Shown piece by piece: positions 24,330 through 37,400 of a stretch of DNA of 64,000 nt. The notes under the pieces were generated by a model that was not told where the DNA came from, searched no databases, and saw only the letters and a program-made list of their open reading frames with translations. This stretch comes from Triops longicaudatus (Eukaryota; Arthropoda; Branchiopoda; Notostraca; Triopsidae). Position 1 is the stretch's first letter. Every line of letters starts with the position of its first letter. The translations under genes and the position numbers were made by a program. Location: positions 62,001 to 126,000 of the forward strand of contig JAGQDJ010000098.1 of NCBI GenBank assembly GCA_022885665.1, read 5' to 3'.

Positions 24330-27300
24330 TCAAACCAACTTTTAAAAAATGTTTACGTTATACTTATTCTATTTAATTATTTTCACCAGTTTCAGCCAGA
24401 ACCTACTGCTGGGTACGGGAACCTTTCTTTACGTGTAATGAAAGGAAAAATAGAGTAGATTCTCAATAATATCAATTATTTACTAATCAAACATCTAAAC
24501 GGAAAACCTGCTCATATTTTGCTAGCTTAAAGAAGCCCATCGACTTGGTAATATGAATGACAAGAAAGCCGAGATCCCTGAGAACACGGCTCCTCTTTAA
24601 GTCGGAAAAATACCACATCCTACGCAGAAAAGTTTCCTGAACACTGAGATTTTCGCAAAAGTTTTACTTGTAATGTTCTCTTCCTACAAGAATTGACCAA
24701 AGCCTATACAGGGATTGTCAAAAAACCTCAACACGTTCTACATACTACCGTACCATTTTAGGAAACCATTTATTAATGGTTCCTTGGAAAAAAAAAACTG
24801 AACAGAAATGTATAAAAAATTCTTAAAACAAAAAGCATAACAGAACTTATTCTGGCTCAACCCAAAGGCCTCACTACTTATAGGATTTCACCCTCAGAGT
24901 CTTATACCTAGCTGTAATAACTTTGGTATTAAGACTTTGGTATTAGGTATTACCTAATATGAAATACCACGACGCCAAAAATGGAAAATTGGTTTCGAAG
25001 AAGACGATTATGTTAATGAATCTTGTTTGAAATGTGTAAATACGCTTCGGAAAGGGAGTAATTTTTTCTAACAACTACTGCAGAAACTGTGAAGCAAATT
25101 CTTACACCAGGGATATACTTCGTAGTGTGTAGCCTTGGAAAGTTGCAGACAGTTTACGCCGTGCTACAATGACGGAGATTCGATTACAGCAATACGTTAC
25201 CAGTTCTATTCGGCATCAAAGATTTTACCCGAAGTTGTTAGTAACAGAAGGGGCAGGAAGGGTCCGTGAAAGCGTGCAGTAAAAATAACCCCAGTAGAGC
25301 ATGAAATACAATAAGGAAAGTATACTCCACTCTGTGCGTAAGTCATACGCAACAATGTTAGTGTATCCACAACGAGCAGTGGTCGTTCAACTCTTGCTAG
25401 TCAGAATCGGTTGCGACGCTTCATTTCTCTCAAATAATAAACCAAGAACGGTCTGAGGAGTTCAACTACAGATTCAATGTAAGGAAAAAAATGTGTTCCA
25501 AGCGAAGCACTAAAAAAGCTATCTTTTTGGAACTAAACACGCCAATAGAGCGTTGCGGTGTCACGGAAGATAAGTACGAGTTGTCATGGAAACCTGTTGC
25601 CCCTTATGAAAGAAAAAGAAAGGGCATGGGCCGAGAAGTCGAGTACGGGGTGGATTAGGGTGTTCTGTCTAGCTATACGGGAATCAGCTCCCAACGTATA
25701 CGTACGTGCGTATATCGTTGTTCCTCATCAAACAACTACGACTGCCACCCCAGCTCCTAAGAGAAAATGCCTGTTCATAAAATTTCCCCTGCCTCCTTGG
25801 CTTCCTGTGCCCCAGGCGAACAATTTGCAGAAGTACAGCCTTCTAAGTAATGTATGGATTCCGAATTGCTATGCACTCGCCCTTCTAATGAACATTACAC
25901 TTCGGAGTAACGTCTGTGAATAGTTTCCTTCACCTACGCTGTTATCGTTGAACGTTTCTGTGCGCTATAGCATTTAAATAGAGTTCGCTAATCAATCATT
26001 CAAGAATGAAAAAGTTGTCACCAGACACAGCAATACTATATTTATCAAAAATAAAATATTAATATTAAATCAACGCTCCGAGCAAGAGCTATGCGACTTA
26101 AACGCAACAAAGGAAAGCACCCAGTACACAAGCAGCAATGCTGAGTCCAAACTTCATAGCATCCGTTCAGGATGCACATGATCAATACTTTCCGATACAC
26201 CCCTACTCACGCTTTTATGTAACAATAAGAAAGAATGCCCCAATCCTTTGCTACGCTTATGTCATTTCCACCTACTCCATGCAGAAATATTGCATCAATA
26301 GACGCAGAATTTCTGTCTGGGGCACTAAAAGCTGTGAAAAACACTTCTGGACAGGGAATTCTTCGTAGTATTGGGCACTCCATAACTTTCCTCACAGTCT
26401 TGTGATAAAACAACTACTGTCCACTACAACTGTTTACTTGTTTCTTAAGAGTTTGTATAAGTTTCTAAAAGAAAATCTTAAATTTTAGTGCATTGTATAG
26501 ATTCCAGATTTAGTGCTGAAAGCAAAATGCAGGCCTATCAGTCCTGCTCGTACTATGTTCAAATATTGATTCGGTAATATGAATTTTTAAAAGTAAACGT
26601 AAAAGAAAAAGCGTTATGCACTTTTTGTATACTAAATTTTGACGTATAAAAAGTGAGCAGCTTCACTAGAAGAAAACACGTACTTCCCTGATTTTTTTAA
26701 CATCACACACGGCGCTCGAGAAGTTAACTCTGTATGGCTGTATGGTAGTTAAGCATGGCTGTATGTTTTGCAGAATTTCACTTCTTTTCTTTTTGAAAGG
26801 AGGTTCGATCACTATTGCTAAGAAGTTACTATAGACGATAATTCTATTTTCCCATTCTAGTGCCAAACATGTGTCTCCGCAGTGACTTACTGCGTTAGTT
26901 TTCAAGAAAATGCTGAGCAGCCCTTACTGCCCAGTAGGGGATTCGCCACACAATTTTTTCTTCTCCAAAAGAAAAAAAGGGAGAATTGGATCTGGCATGC
27001 CTTTAAGATAACACAAAGGGTCTCCTGCTGTTAACTCTCGCAAAAAAATAGGACGTAAATCCCAAAGAAACAAACAAAAGCAAGCTCACTGGCCCGATAT
27101 TTCTTCCAAGACTTTTTTCCTGCTTACTTTCTGTCTGCCTGATGAAGAAAAGAATGAAAACTAAGTAGTAGCCCCAGCTTGCCTAGTTTTGCAAGTTTAC
27201 CGTACATCGAGACGGAATGGCGGGTACACGATCTAAACGAGATTGTTTTTCGATCATTTATCTCTGACACAGTGAACATGCAGAGCCTCTTCCAACGATA

Positions 27301-27818
27301 TTGCTTCGACTATGAAATATCTCTTTCTCTCACCCCACTCCCAGTGCACACACCGTCCCTAAAACACTAGTAAAAAAAAAATTTGACGTTCTATCCAAAC
27401 TGGAAATCATCTACCCGTCACGTTCTTTTCGAAGAACTAAAAAACAATGCGCCACTTGTAGTCAGGCATTTATTCCGGAACGAGAACCCTTCACCAACTC
27501 AGAATCACGCACAGAAACGAATATCAAACATCACTTGCATCAAAGTTCTCAAAAATAGAGAACCAATCTTTCTTCAGAAAATAGGACAGGATATGTATCT
27601 TATGGCAAAGTTTCTCGTTTAGAAGATAGACAGAAATTAAGTACTTCATAGACACGAAACTTCTCAGTCAGAACTCTTTCCTTGGTGATTGCCTTTTACG
27701 TGTACACTGCACGATGCCACATTCCATCTCAGCGTAAATCAAGACAGACAAGTTTACAACGGGACGTCTATTTTAGTCAATTTGCCTAAGAATTCTATGG
27801 CCGAATCAAAGTGGAATT

Positions 27819-27970
27819 TCGTTATAGCAAACTTTGAAGCTTTCGTGAGGAATTATGTAAATGAGTTGCGTGCATCTAAAGGAAAAACATCTGCTATAAC
27901 GAACTTTGGATTTATCGAGGAGTTTTTTCCGGTCCCGAGAGATTCGCTATAACGAGATTTTGGTGTAGTA
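27819..27970. mobile_element. Fragment of a pogo/Tigger-like DNA transposon end
   Basis: The reverse complement of the right part reads CTCGTTATAGCGAATC, followed by CTCGGGACCGG. The motif recurs as TTCGTTATAGCAAAC and CTATAACGAAC within 150 bases. Such CTCGTTATAGCGAA ends are known from pogo/Tigger-like elements. An 87-codon open frame across it (27689-27952) is probably chance. No partner end was found. Confidence 0.4.
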
Positions 27971-30900
27971 TTTTGCAACAGCCGAAGACTATTTAGCTTG
28001 CAAGTCTACTCAGCGCAGTTATAGAATTCAGATACTAAACTTCCGTATTTCACAAATCAAAGAAAATAATCTTCTTTAGCTAACTAAGAAACAGACTGAG
28101 TGTAACTCAGTGTATACAACGTTCACACTACACTCAGCCTTAGTTGAATACATACAATTAAAGCACTTTATTGGATCCTGACGAAGGCTGCTTAGCATAA
28201 CCGAGAACCCGAGACTGCTTCGAACGAAATTATGTTCTTCAAGAAAACTTCATTCCAGTTATCCAAAGCCGAAAAAACTTAGTACAGAAGTGTTTAAAAT
28301 ATTCATACAGTTATATTAATATTGAAAGCAGTACCATTTTCTAGGTAAGAAGGGGCCGAAAACATGTGATTACAGTATTACTAAGTACGGTACTACCGTA
28401 GCCAGAAACAATCTTCTAAGCTCAGAGAAACGCGGAATAATATTTGACGGTTCTTCAAAATTTCAACCCGTTACACTCAAATGTCTGAAGTCAATGCTCT
28501 TCCAAATATGATATTCCTTTATGTATACAAGTTCACGTACTTTTCTTTTGCACGGTACGTTTAAGTTTTTTTCTTATTGATACTCTTAGTATTTTACGTA
28601 TTTTTACACTCTTCATTTAACAGATCGTGCAGTGAAAACTCCTCCTCCACTTTTCACAGTACTCTATCTGAGCTGTGCTGGTATCATGCCCAAAATAGAG
28701 TAAGTAGTAAAACACTAGCGTCTGAGTCTACGGTGGAACAATGACGCCAAATTAGCCATTCCTGCTTCAACTGAATAACTAGACATTACAAACTGAGAAA
28801 TTTTAATGAACAGCTCCAAGGAGCTTCACAGATTTCACATTACTGTCGCCTAGGTGCCAGTGCTAAGAAGATAGTTCAAGGTGTCATTAACGGTTCGCGT
28901 TACAGTAGTGGCATTTGTGGCTCACCCGATGAATTTCCTCCCATTCTTCGTTATAAATTTACAAGATAAGCGGATGTAGCCAACGCTCATAAAGGTGTCA
29001 ACGAACACGAAATTACTTCTCATTTCTTCCCTTGGAGCTCCCCCTCCTTTTCTCTTGCGTCCCTCTACACAGCCTTGTTTTCCATAGAGGATGTGCGTCA
29101 CGCAATTCATATTCAATGGTTTTGTACCCGGTACCTGAACCTCCTCTTACGGACAGCATTAAGTCCTCAATACCGCATTGTAAGGTTCCATAACGACAAG
29201 TTTGGTCGATCCCTCTATTCTGCCTGCATAGTCTCTTTCTACAAAAGGAAACGACTCATTTCACTTCGCCAATGACACTATCACAGAAAGTAATAAAGAA
29301 ACCTGCTGGGGCTGCCGCTACTTCTAGTTTCTCACTTCAGATATTTCCAATCAAACATTCCGTTAAGACATTTTTTTCTTGACAACCAGGACAAAAAAAA
29401 AATCAATAATCAGCAAAGTAAATTTTTTCGCTTACATATTTCTCCTCCGACAAGTTCTGGTGTAGGCAGTTGCACACGTCCACTAAGAAAAGGTTGAGAG
29501 GCGGGAAGGGAAAACAGATTGTGAGTGAGAGCAACATCGCATTCCTAGAAGGACTGAAAGAAGTCAATTAACTGTATAGACAGCCCCGGGGCATTTCTGT
29601 TTTACATCAACCGCCCCATGAGAACAAGTTCAATGAAGGCTGTGGGCACTCTAAGACGCTAGATTATATATGACAGGTGGCGTTGAAGCCAGCACTCCAA
29701 GGAGTCCCTCCATGCCAGCTTTTCTTTATTTGTTGCCAGGTCAGCAAGAGCTATTATTGACAGAAATACAGTAGTATCTTAGCCGTTGGCCAACCCATTA
29801 TCCCGAGATCCTACGTCACTCGAAGGAGCTTTACGGACTGAGCTGACGTGAGAAAGTAAAACAAGTCCTTTTCCGTCCTAACAAGCTTCCATGAAGAAAT
29901 ACTGACACGCTAGTGATCTAGACACGCGGTAATAGATTGTCGCATTGTTGCGTAGCACAAAATCTTGCACTTACCTGTTCAAGCAAGCACTTAAGTGGGA
30001 AGTATTCCAACCAACTTTCGGTCTTTCTCTACTTTCCTAGCTTTGTCGCAGCACGTTTAGAAGAAATAAAAGGCCCCGTTCCCTAGAACTCTTTTTTTTG
30101 GGGCTACTTTTTTGGGTAGTGGCTTGCGAACGCACACGAGTGAATTACTGCGAGCGGAACACGTTCCCGAGTAAGTGTTCCATTTGATCCATTGGGCAAC
30201 TATGTAATTCCCTCGGGTCACGGATGCTTTACGGTAGTAAACGCCCAGCTATGCATACATAGTGCGTAGAAATTGAGCATTACAACGCGATGTTTACCAG
30301 ATTAGGTATTTACTGTCATAATGACCTTGATGTTCGAACATCTTTTTCAACTACGTAACGCTTCAAGGCAACTTTGACAACAACTATTGTTTGCTCTTCC
30401 TCGAAATTTCTTCAGGCACTCTTCCGTGAAAGACAAATTACTTCAACAGTCAAGATTTCTGCTAAGTTCCTGATACTCCTTTGCAAGCTCTGTCACTTAA
30501 GCAGAATTTCTTCTCTATCTCCAGAAAGTCCCATCTCAAACTCTTCAAGCTCCAAGCTACCAAAACTAATTGTTTTCGCTCAAGGTCTTTTTAGTGTATA
30601 TGCAGCGGGAAAATTTCTGCAAGAAATAGTCACATATGCTTTCAATGTGAGACATATTTCCTGGTTTCTCACTACTGTAAAGCCTATAGAGCGAAAACCA
30701 CTTGCTTTTATATAACGCTTACCTCAAGTATGCATGAAATTTCTGCAGTATCTTCAAGCACCCATGAGTGCAATGTTCTTTCAATATTCTTTCGACTCCT
30801 AGAGAAAATCAGTCACACGTTTATCGCATTCTCTTTGCTTTTTAAGAGGACTGAAAGAAGTTTAAAGCACTTAACGAAAGCGGGGGAGGAAGACAGTGGA

Positions 30901-31039
30901 AATACTGTTAGTGGGACTTTTAAGACCGCTGTCCGTAAAGTCTGCTCAACAGCTATCAGTAACGGCAACACTCCCTTTCTTCCGGGGCTTGGGATTGTAG
31001 GGCTGGCAAAAATACCCCCTTGAGATGGTGTTGCAGAGC

Positions 31040-31046
31040 TATAAAA
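31040..31046 (+). promoter_or_regulatory. Possible TATA box of the first 5-HT1-type receptor
   Basis: TATAAAA lies 88 bases before the ATG at 31128. The spacing would allow a short 5' UTR. Many receptor genes lack a TATA box, so this could be chance. Confidence 0.25.
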
Positions 31047-31127
31047 CGGTGTGAAAACGTTGATCAATTCCAATGACTGATATCTTGTAAAACTTTGTAG
31101 GAGGTAAAGATATGTAGTATTTCCTCG

Positions 31128-31497
31128 ATGGCAACGTCGATATCGACGTCCCTTCTCCGACTCTGCTGGTGCAGAGTGCCCGCCGTAAGGTTGCTGTTGT
31201 TGGCGGCTTCTTTGCTGTGGCTGGTGGATGCACGGGTGGATGCCGCGTGGACGGTGTCCGCGCAATCACCCGAGAATGTGTTGGACAACAATAGCGCCAT
31301 TTACTATAACACTAGTAGTAACAACGACCTCGTCTTCACGGATAACTTGCAACCCAATGGCACCAGGATCAATTTCACCTCTTCCACGGCCCTTGCCTCC
31401 AATGAAACCCACAACGAAACCGCCCTAGGAGACGATCTCATTTTTACCATACTTACTTCAACAATCCTTGGGCTTATGATTCTCGCCACAGTCGTGG
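31128..31497 (+). CDS. 5-HT1: 5-HT1-type receptor 1, exon 1 (signal peptide, ectodomain, TM1 start)
   Basis: From ATG 31128 the frame codes a basic then hydrophobic leader (RLLLLAASLLWLV), a Ser/Thr/Asn-rich ectodomain and most of TM1 (LIFTILTSTILGLMILATVV). It ends one base into Gly124, before GTAAGT at 31498. This is the only exon without strong family similarity at its N-terminus, but it joins exon 2 exactly inside the TM1 GN motif. Confidence 0.88.
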
Positions 31498-34400
31498 GTA
31501 AGTAATCTTATAGCAGACACTTTTTTGCGTCCTCTCTATACCTTGGCCTTTTTTCTCTTCTTTTGTTAGTCCCAGTCTCGTATTCTTCTTTCGTCAGAGG
31601 TGCAAGTTAATTGCAATAAATGTTTTACCCGGGATTGTGGTTGACCTTGCCACGAGGAAAGAAATAATCACATTACTGCGTTAGCTTTTCTTTCGGTCCC
31701 ACCACCACAAAAACTTTCTTACTCTACATTTCCTTGAAAAAGAAAAAGTTTACGGAGGATCGAGCGGCAAGTCATGAAAGGCAAATGTTATTACGTAGAC
31801 GATTCTGGTCAGTAAACTAAGCTCAAACTCACCATTGAATTGTTTTCCTAACGAAGCAAAGGTCCCTTCTTCTTTGTAGCCCACAGGCGGGAAAGAAATT
31901 GTGTTAGGGAAGTGAACCAGATAGCCATTGATGTGTAATCGCGGTAACAGCTTCGGGGCTTGCAAGTGATTCTTAAAGCGCTCTGCTAAGGAAAACAACT
32001 TCACGCAACCTGAAAAAAAAGTAAAAAGTTCGATTTCGGCTAAAAAGTGCTCATCATCGAATTATTTTCTTGCCTCTGTTTTCCGACTTTTTTTGTTAGA
32101 CGATTCGAAAGGTTTCGCGAGATGCATAGGAAAATTTCCACGCGTATGTGAAAGCCAGTACTGAACCTACCAGTACTGAAAAATTCCGGATAATGACTGA
32201 AAAGATTCTAGACAAGCGTCTCTGAGCAATTAACAATAATTAAGAGTTAAGAACTTTACAAGACAGCGTCATAGAACTCCATCAATTCGTATAAACGGTC
32301 TGTAACAATCGTACGTATAGTTATTGGGGCATCATTTATCTTTTAGTGAAAAACGCAGAAAACTTACATCCTTCTCTTTCTGGTACTTTATTTTAGATTT
32401 AGAATATCAATCTGCCATTCTTAACTAAGGCAGAATGCCGCTAATCTAGTTAAATAGAGACTGAAATGTGAAATCAACAAAAAAGAGACCAACTTCAATA
32501 AGGTTCTAATCAAAATAATAATGACTATAGGATGATTTAACAATGCTCGCGAAGTCCTTATCAGAGACAAAAAAAAATCGATTGGACAACTTTTTACTAC
32601 TCCCAACAGAAAGCCGAACATGGGAAAAGATGTGAAAAGATCGTCTAATTACTCAACCCCACAAAGATCAAAGGCAGACAATTTTTTTCTCAATTCTGCA
32701 ACATTTTTGTGTAAGCATTTATAAAACGACATGTAGGCGGAAATATAAATGAAATATTGGGCCAATTCAACCATGCGTGCCATCGTTACCGGACTCTTTC
32801 TCTTCATTGTTTCAGAAGGGGATTTCAGCCTTATTACTACAGACGTTACTGTGGATATTACAATATTAGCGTAGACTCCGAATATTCTTCCCGAGGAGAG
32901 AAGTGCCTGGTTTCATAAATTACAGAATCAAGCCAGTAGCAAGGATAAGCAAATTAGTCTTCAAAAGTTCCCAGAAAAGGTGAAGCATCGGAGCATAATA
33001 ATTCGACTTCAGACATTTTGAAGTCTTCTGTAAAGGCTCACAGCCTTTCAAAGATATCAGGAAACGTTTAGGGGGTCGCTCAAAAGCCACGAAAATGAGA
33101 TAAAAGTTGAGAAGTGTGACAGTTCTTGGTCGCTGTAAACTTAGCAGAGAATGGGAGGTCACCGTGTGATATTGCTGCCGGCAGCATTTCTGTCGATATT
33201 CGGTCATTTAGAACAAAGCTGTTAAGACAACTTTGGTGGTTGGCTGACTTCCAAACTTTAAAAGATCGTAAATTTCATTCGCCTTTGGCCAGTACCGGGT
33301 GGTCCGGTCCCCAACAAGATATCTATTTCTTCCGCTATCAAAACCGAACACGACGGAAAGAAATGTGTCACATTCAAACAAAGAAGCCATCGTTCAGCAA
33401 GTGATCGCAGCTAATCACAACCAGGCCGGTACGTTACGTGTCGCATTTGAAGGGTGAAAGATACAAACTTGCCAGCAACGCCAGGACTCATCCATTTCTT
33501 CCACCTATCTGATTCCGTTCTCTGGTATTGTTACCCGAAATTCTCTTCTGACAGCTATTTATTTTCGCTAATATCAGTTAAGGAAATCGAGATAAACACA
33601 CCATACAAATTAGTCTTCACGGAGTACTTTAAATCAGTGTCCTGGCAGTACGAGCTCGTTCAGTGCTTCGACCTTTCATCAAGGTAATTATTACAAACGG
33701 AAAGCTCCCGACCAAATTTACCGTTTTGGAGCACCGCCATTGGGATTTGCATACTTCCCAAGACGTGAAAAGCTTCCGAGGTTTTTGAGGATCAAGTTTT
33801 GTGACGTCACCGAATCGATGATATGCATAAAATCTCGGGTAAAACCTGCTCGCCGCCTCCCCATCCACTTTTATGGCCGCTGCTTTTACCTAGCGCTCTT
33901 TTATATGACAGATATATATAACAAATTTTCTCGCATATGGTTGGGAGGGTCACGAGTGAGATATTTCCCAGAAAATGGAAGTCTACAGGACTTGATACCC
34001 GTTTTCTGTCTGGAGACGGAGGGAGGTGGTCTCCTTGAACCTAGTAAATTGGCCGATACTTGCGACAATACCTGCTGCGTGCTAGTTAAACCCTAGCAAC
34101 CATTCTATACACTTGCTCTTTTATGAAGTCTGGGACGGGGCTTTTACGTCTTATCCGCGCGTTGACAGGCACGCGCCCAAGCTAGTCGACCGTGGGGGCA
34201 AAAAGGAAGTCTATACTGCATATCTCTCTGTGTGTAATAAGAGTGTACTGGAATCAAAATAGGACCTCTTTGTGAACTTGTGTGACAGCGAAACACTCTT
34301 TCGTCACAACAAGTTGGCTGCAGTTGCTCAACGAACTCAAAAAGCGCTTTCCGGTATCCGCTATTTCTCTCGGAAATTCCCAGTGTCTTCCCTACCAAGC

Positions 34401-37400
34401 TTTTAAAGCTCACTTAGCTAAACTAGCATGTGCATAGCTTATCGATTTATAAAGAGAAAACAATGAGCATTATTTCTATAAATGCGGGAGAAGAATACAT
34501 ATAATTCTGTGTTTACTTTACACAAACTTGCTCACTCACAAACTACTGGATCATTGTAAAGACATTCAGTGCTTTTGTTTTGTATGTAAAATGTTCTCAG
34601 TGCAAATTTATGGAAAAAGAAAAAAAAATAAGAAAAGTTCCAGGTCAAATTTCGCAATTTTTCTGGAATGCAGCAACATGCTTGCAATAGTGCAGCGATG
34701 CGTGAAAGTCGGTTTGTTATTTGTAATTTTATTACACAGCGGACTCCACGCTTATATTACTACAACGAAGCTAAAATTATGACGACTGCTGACGAAACAA
34801 CGCATTGTGGTGTAGAAAGACTGTTCACAGATTTGAATACGATGATAAATGTTAAAGAAAAAATTTGGCACAAAACTAGTTGTTAAACACAATATCAAGT
34901 TCCAGACTTTAACAATGTACTGCATTTAGTTTTGAAAAGTTATTTTGCTTCCTGCTTCACAAGTAGGAGTATTTCCGAAATTTACGGCAGCTGTGCGAGC
35001 TACTAACATTTTGTGTGAAAAAGAACTTTTATAGGATTGCTCTTATAAAATTTACCTCATGACCGTTCGACTAGAGGTAGTTTTCCGGTATTGGATGTTT
35101 ACCACCGCAGCTATCTAAAAACACCGAAGTAATTCTTTCGCATTCTACTGAAAAAATATCGAGGATTGCTTGCATCAGTAAAGAATGCTACCCAAGGCTA
35201 AACGGCATATGTATCATTGTAGCATAAATGCAGAAATATTTCTGCAACAATATCCTTCATGCTTCATACTAACAAACTTACTGTACCTTATATCTCGCCA
35301 GTCTAGAAAGTACGCCCAGAATAGATGTTTGCTACTGAGGCGATACACACCAATTTTTTCTCCCGCTTTTGTTGAAGAAATGCAACGACCACGAAATCTC
35401 AGCATTGATCCCGGTAGCTCTACCGGCGTCTGTCACCTTCTTCTCACAAAAAGCATAAAAAAACTGTGAATGCTTCACTGGACTCCTGAGTCACGTGAGC
35501 CGCAATGGCACAGAATAATACTGAATTATTTGATTTCGTGAGACCTTTCAGGAACGCGTTCTACATCTGTATGCGCATCCTGTTCATGAGCTGTGGTATT
35601 TGTGACCTTTTCTCATAATAATCAACACACCTTTTTGTACTGCTGTAATTTGTTTTCCGAAAATATCCTAGCACGGCGGGAGCAAAAGGATAAAAAAATA
35701 TAAGCAGACTATTCACCTTTGCAGTAATTATATGCTGTACCTGGTGAACTCTTGGTAGCTTTGCTGTAATTTTTTTTCCTACGGAGCTACAAACTTAATT
35801 CAGTATACCAGGAATGTAACCGAAAGGTGGCATTTCAAGACTACGAGACAAATACCCCGTCACGATATTCAATGCTTCCCACTAACCAGCTGAGCATTGA
35901 TACCGTGCCAAAAAAGGGCAACTTTTCTTCCATGGAGCCAAGTGCAAACGGTTTGTCCGGTTCCTTCGCTTAGCGTGTCCAAACTGACACTACAAAACTA
36001 AACAAATCGTTCCACGAAGATGAAAAAGAAAAAAGAACCCAGAAAAGAGGTTGAACTAGGACGACGGACACGGGTCAGACCAAGATACTTTTTTCGTTCC
36101 CCCTTTCGTGGTAAACATTCGCGGCAAACGAGAAGAATTTTAACAAGTATTACTCAGGGCTTTCCGGTGTACCCCATTCTGCACATTTGACGAAGAGCAA
36201 TATTCAAAGGTCTCTTTTTATAAAGCAAAAGCGCAGCTATACAGTAAGAGAAAGTCATTTTATCTCCATCACTCTCAGATTCCTCAACAGAAAGCGAGCA
36301 ATATTTCTGCTATCAGTACTTGTACCTCTTTCTGCCCAAGTGGAACAAAGGATTCGAATCTTAACGCAAGTCACAGGAACACACTATATTGAATCTTTCG
36401 CCAACGTTCGCGCAAAATGTTGACATCTGCTGTTACAAGGTCTCGTTTGTCATTACTCTCTTGACAGAAACTATTTTTTTACAACAAACTGCTGTTTTCA
36501 TGCTATTCTGCCAATGCTTTTTTTAGAAGAATCAAACGGTTGGGAAGCTTATCTCTTTGAAGCAATAATGTCACACTAACGTCAGACAGTTAGTAATAGA
36601 CACAGTTTCACATTCGTTCACACTGCCGAAAAGTATTTAGAATGACTTTTAATGTGCATCTCGTATTATGGCAACTTTATTGGAAACTTAGCTCATTATA
36701 AGTATTCCTCTCGCAAATTCTCCAAGTTGCGATAAGTCATACAGGACGGTCTACTTTATCGTATTTCTACCACACCGAGCAGCAATTTTGTAAACGAGAA
36801 TGAAGAACAACTTTCTTCCATGCCCAAGAAGCAGCAAATTAGAGACACTGACACTATTGAATAAAGACCAACTCAAAAAGGACTTAAAAAACTGAGGTGT
36901 CAACAAAGTTTTCACGTTGTAGTATGAATGTTATACGTATGTTTCACTTATTGTGTTTTTATTTTTACATGATATAGTTAGTCTATTGGTACTTTATGAA
37001 TAATTTTCCATTAAACTTTTCAACTGTAGTTAGAACATATTTTTTGCTTGAACATTCCACGACCCTTCTTACGGCTTGGCCCGCCTTATGAAGTTTTTTG
37101 CTATAGCATAACTTCAGTGTGTATTTTTCGTGCTAAATCATATAAGTTGCTGTTACAGAGAAAACAGTGCTCTAAATAGGCTTGTATGTAACATAGAAAA
37201 ACACAGTTTAAGCATTCGTCAGGTTATGCATTAATTTTAACATCGTGCTCCATTCTGGCGCATCAATAAGATATTAATCATGATCATCATCATCATCATC
37301 AATATGATCGATTCTCTCCTAGAATCTACGACTACAAGTTAGAAAACGTTGACAAATCTCTGATGGTATTTCTATGATGCACCTCAGGCTTTCATGTACC

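Larger units (their letters stand above)
16676..31127. other. Intergenic region, 14.4 kb
   Basis: No exon is recognised on either strand. Possible polyadenylation signals (AATAAA) for the Costars gene lie at 17461-17466 and 17818-17823; neither is confirmed. The longest open frame (17441-17860) resembles nothing I know. The region also holds homopolymer runs (C-run near 18530), a 16-bp palindrome (19419-19434), a hairpin (24286-24329) and a pogo-like fragment (27819-27970). Confidence 0.6.

Noticed and set aside
25558..25923. Plus-strand open frame of 121 codons
   Set aside because: It starts at a GTG, matches no family and has no neighbouring exons with plausible splice sites.
29960..29985. 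Strong minus-strand splice donor (GAACAG before GTAAGTGC)
   Set aside because: No open frame with recognisable protein precedes it and no acceptor partner was found.
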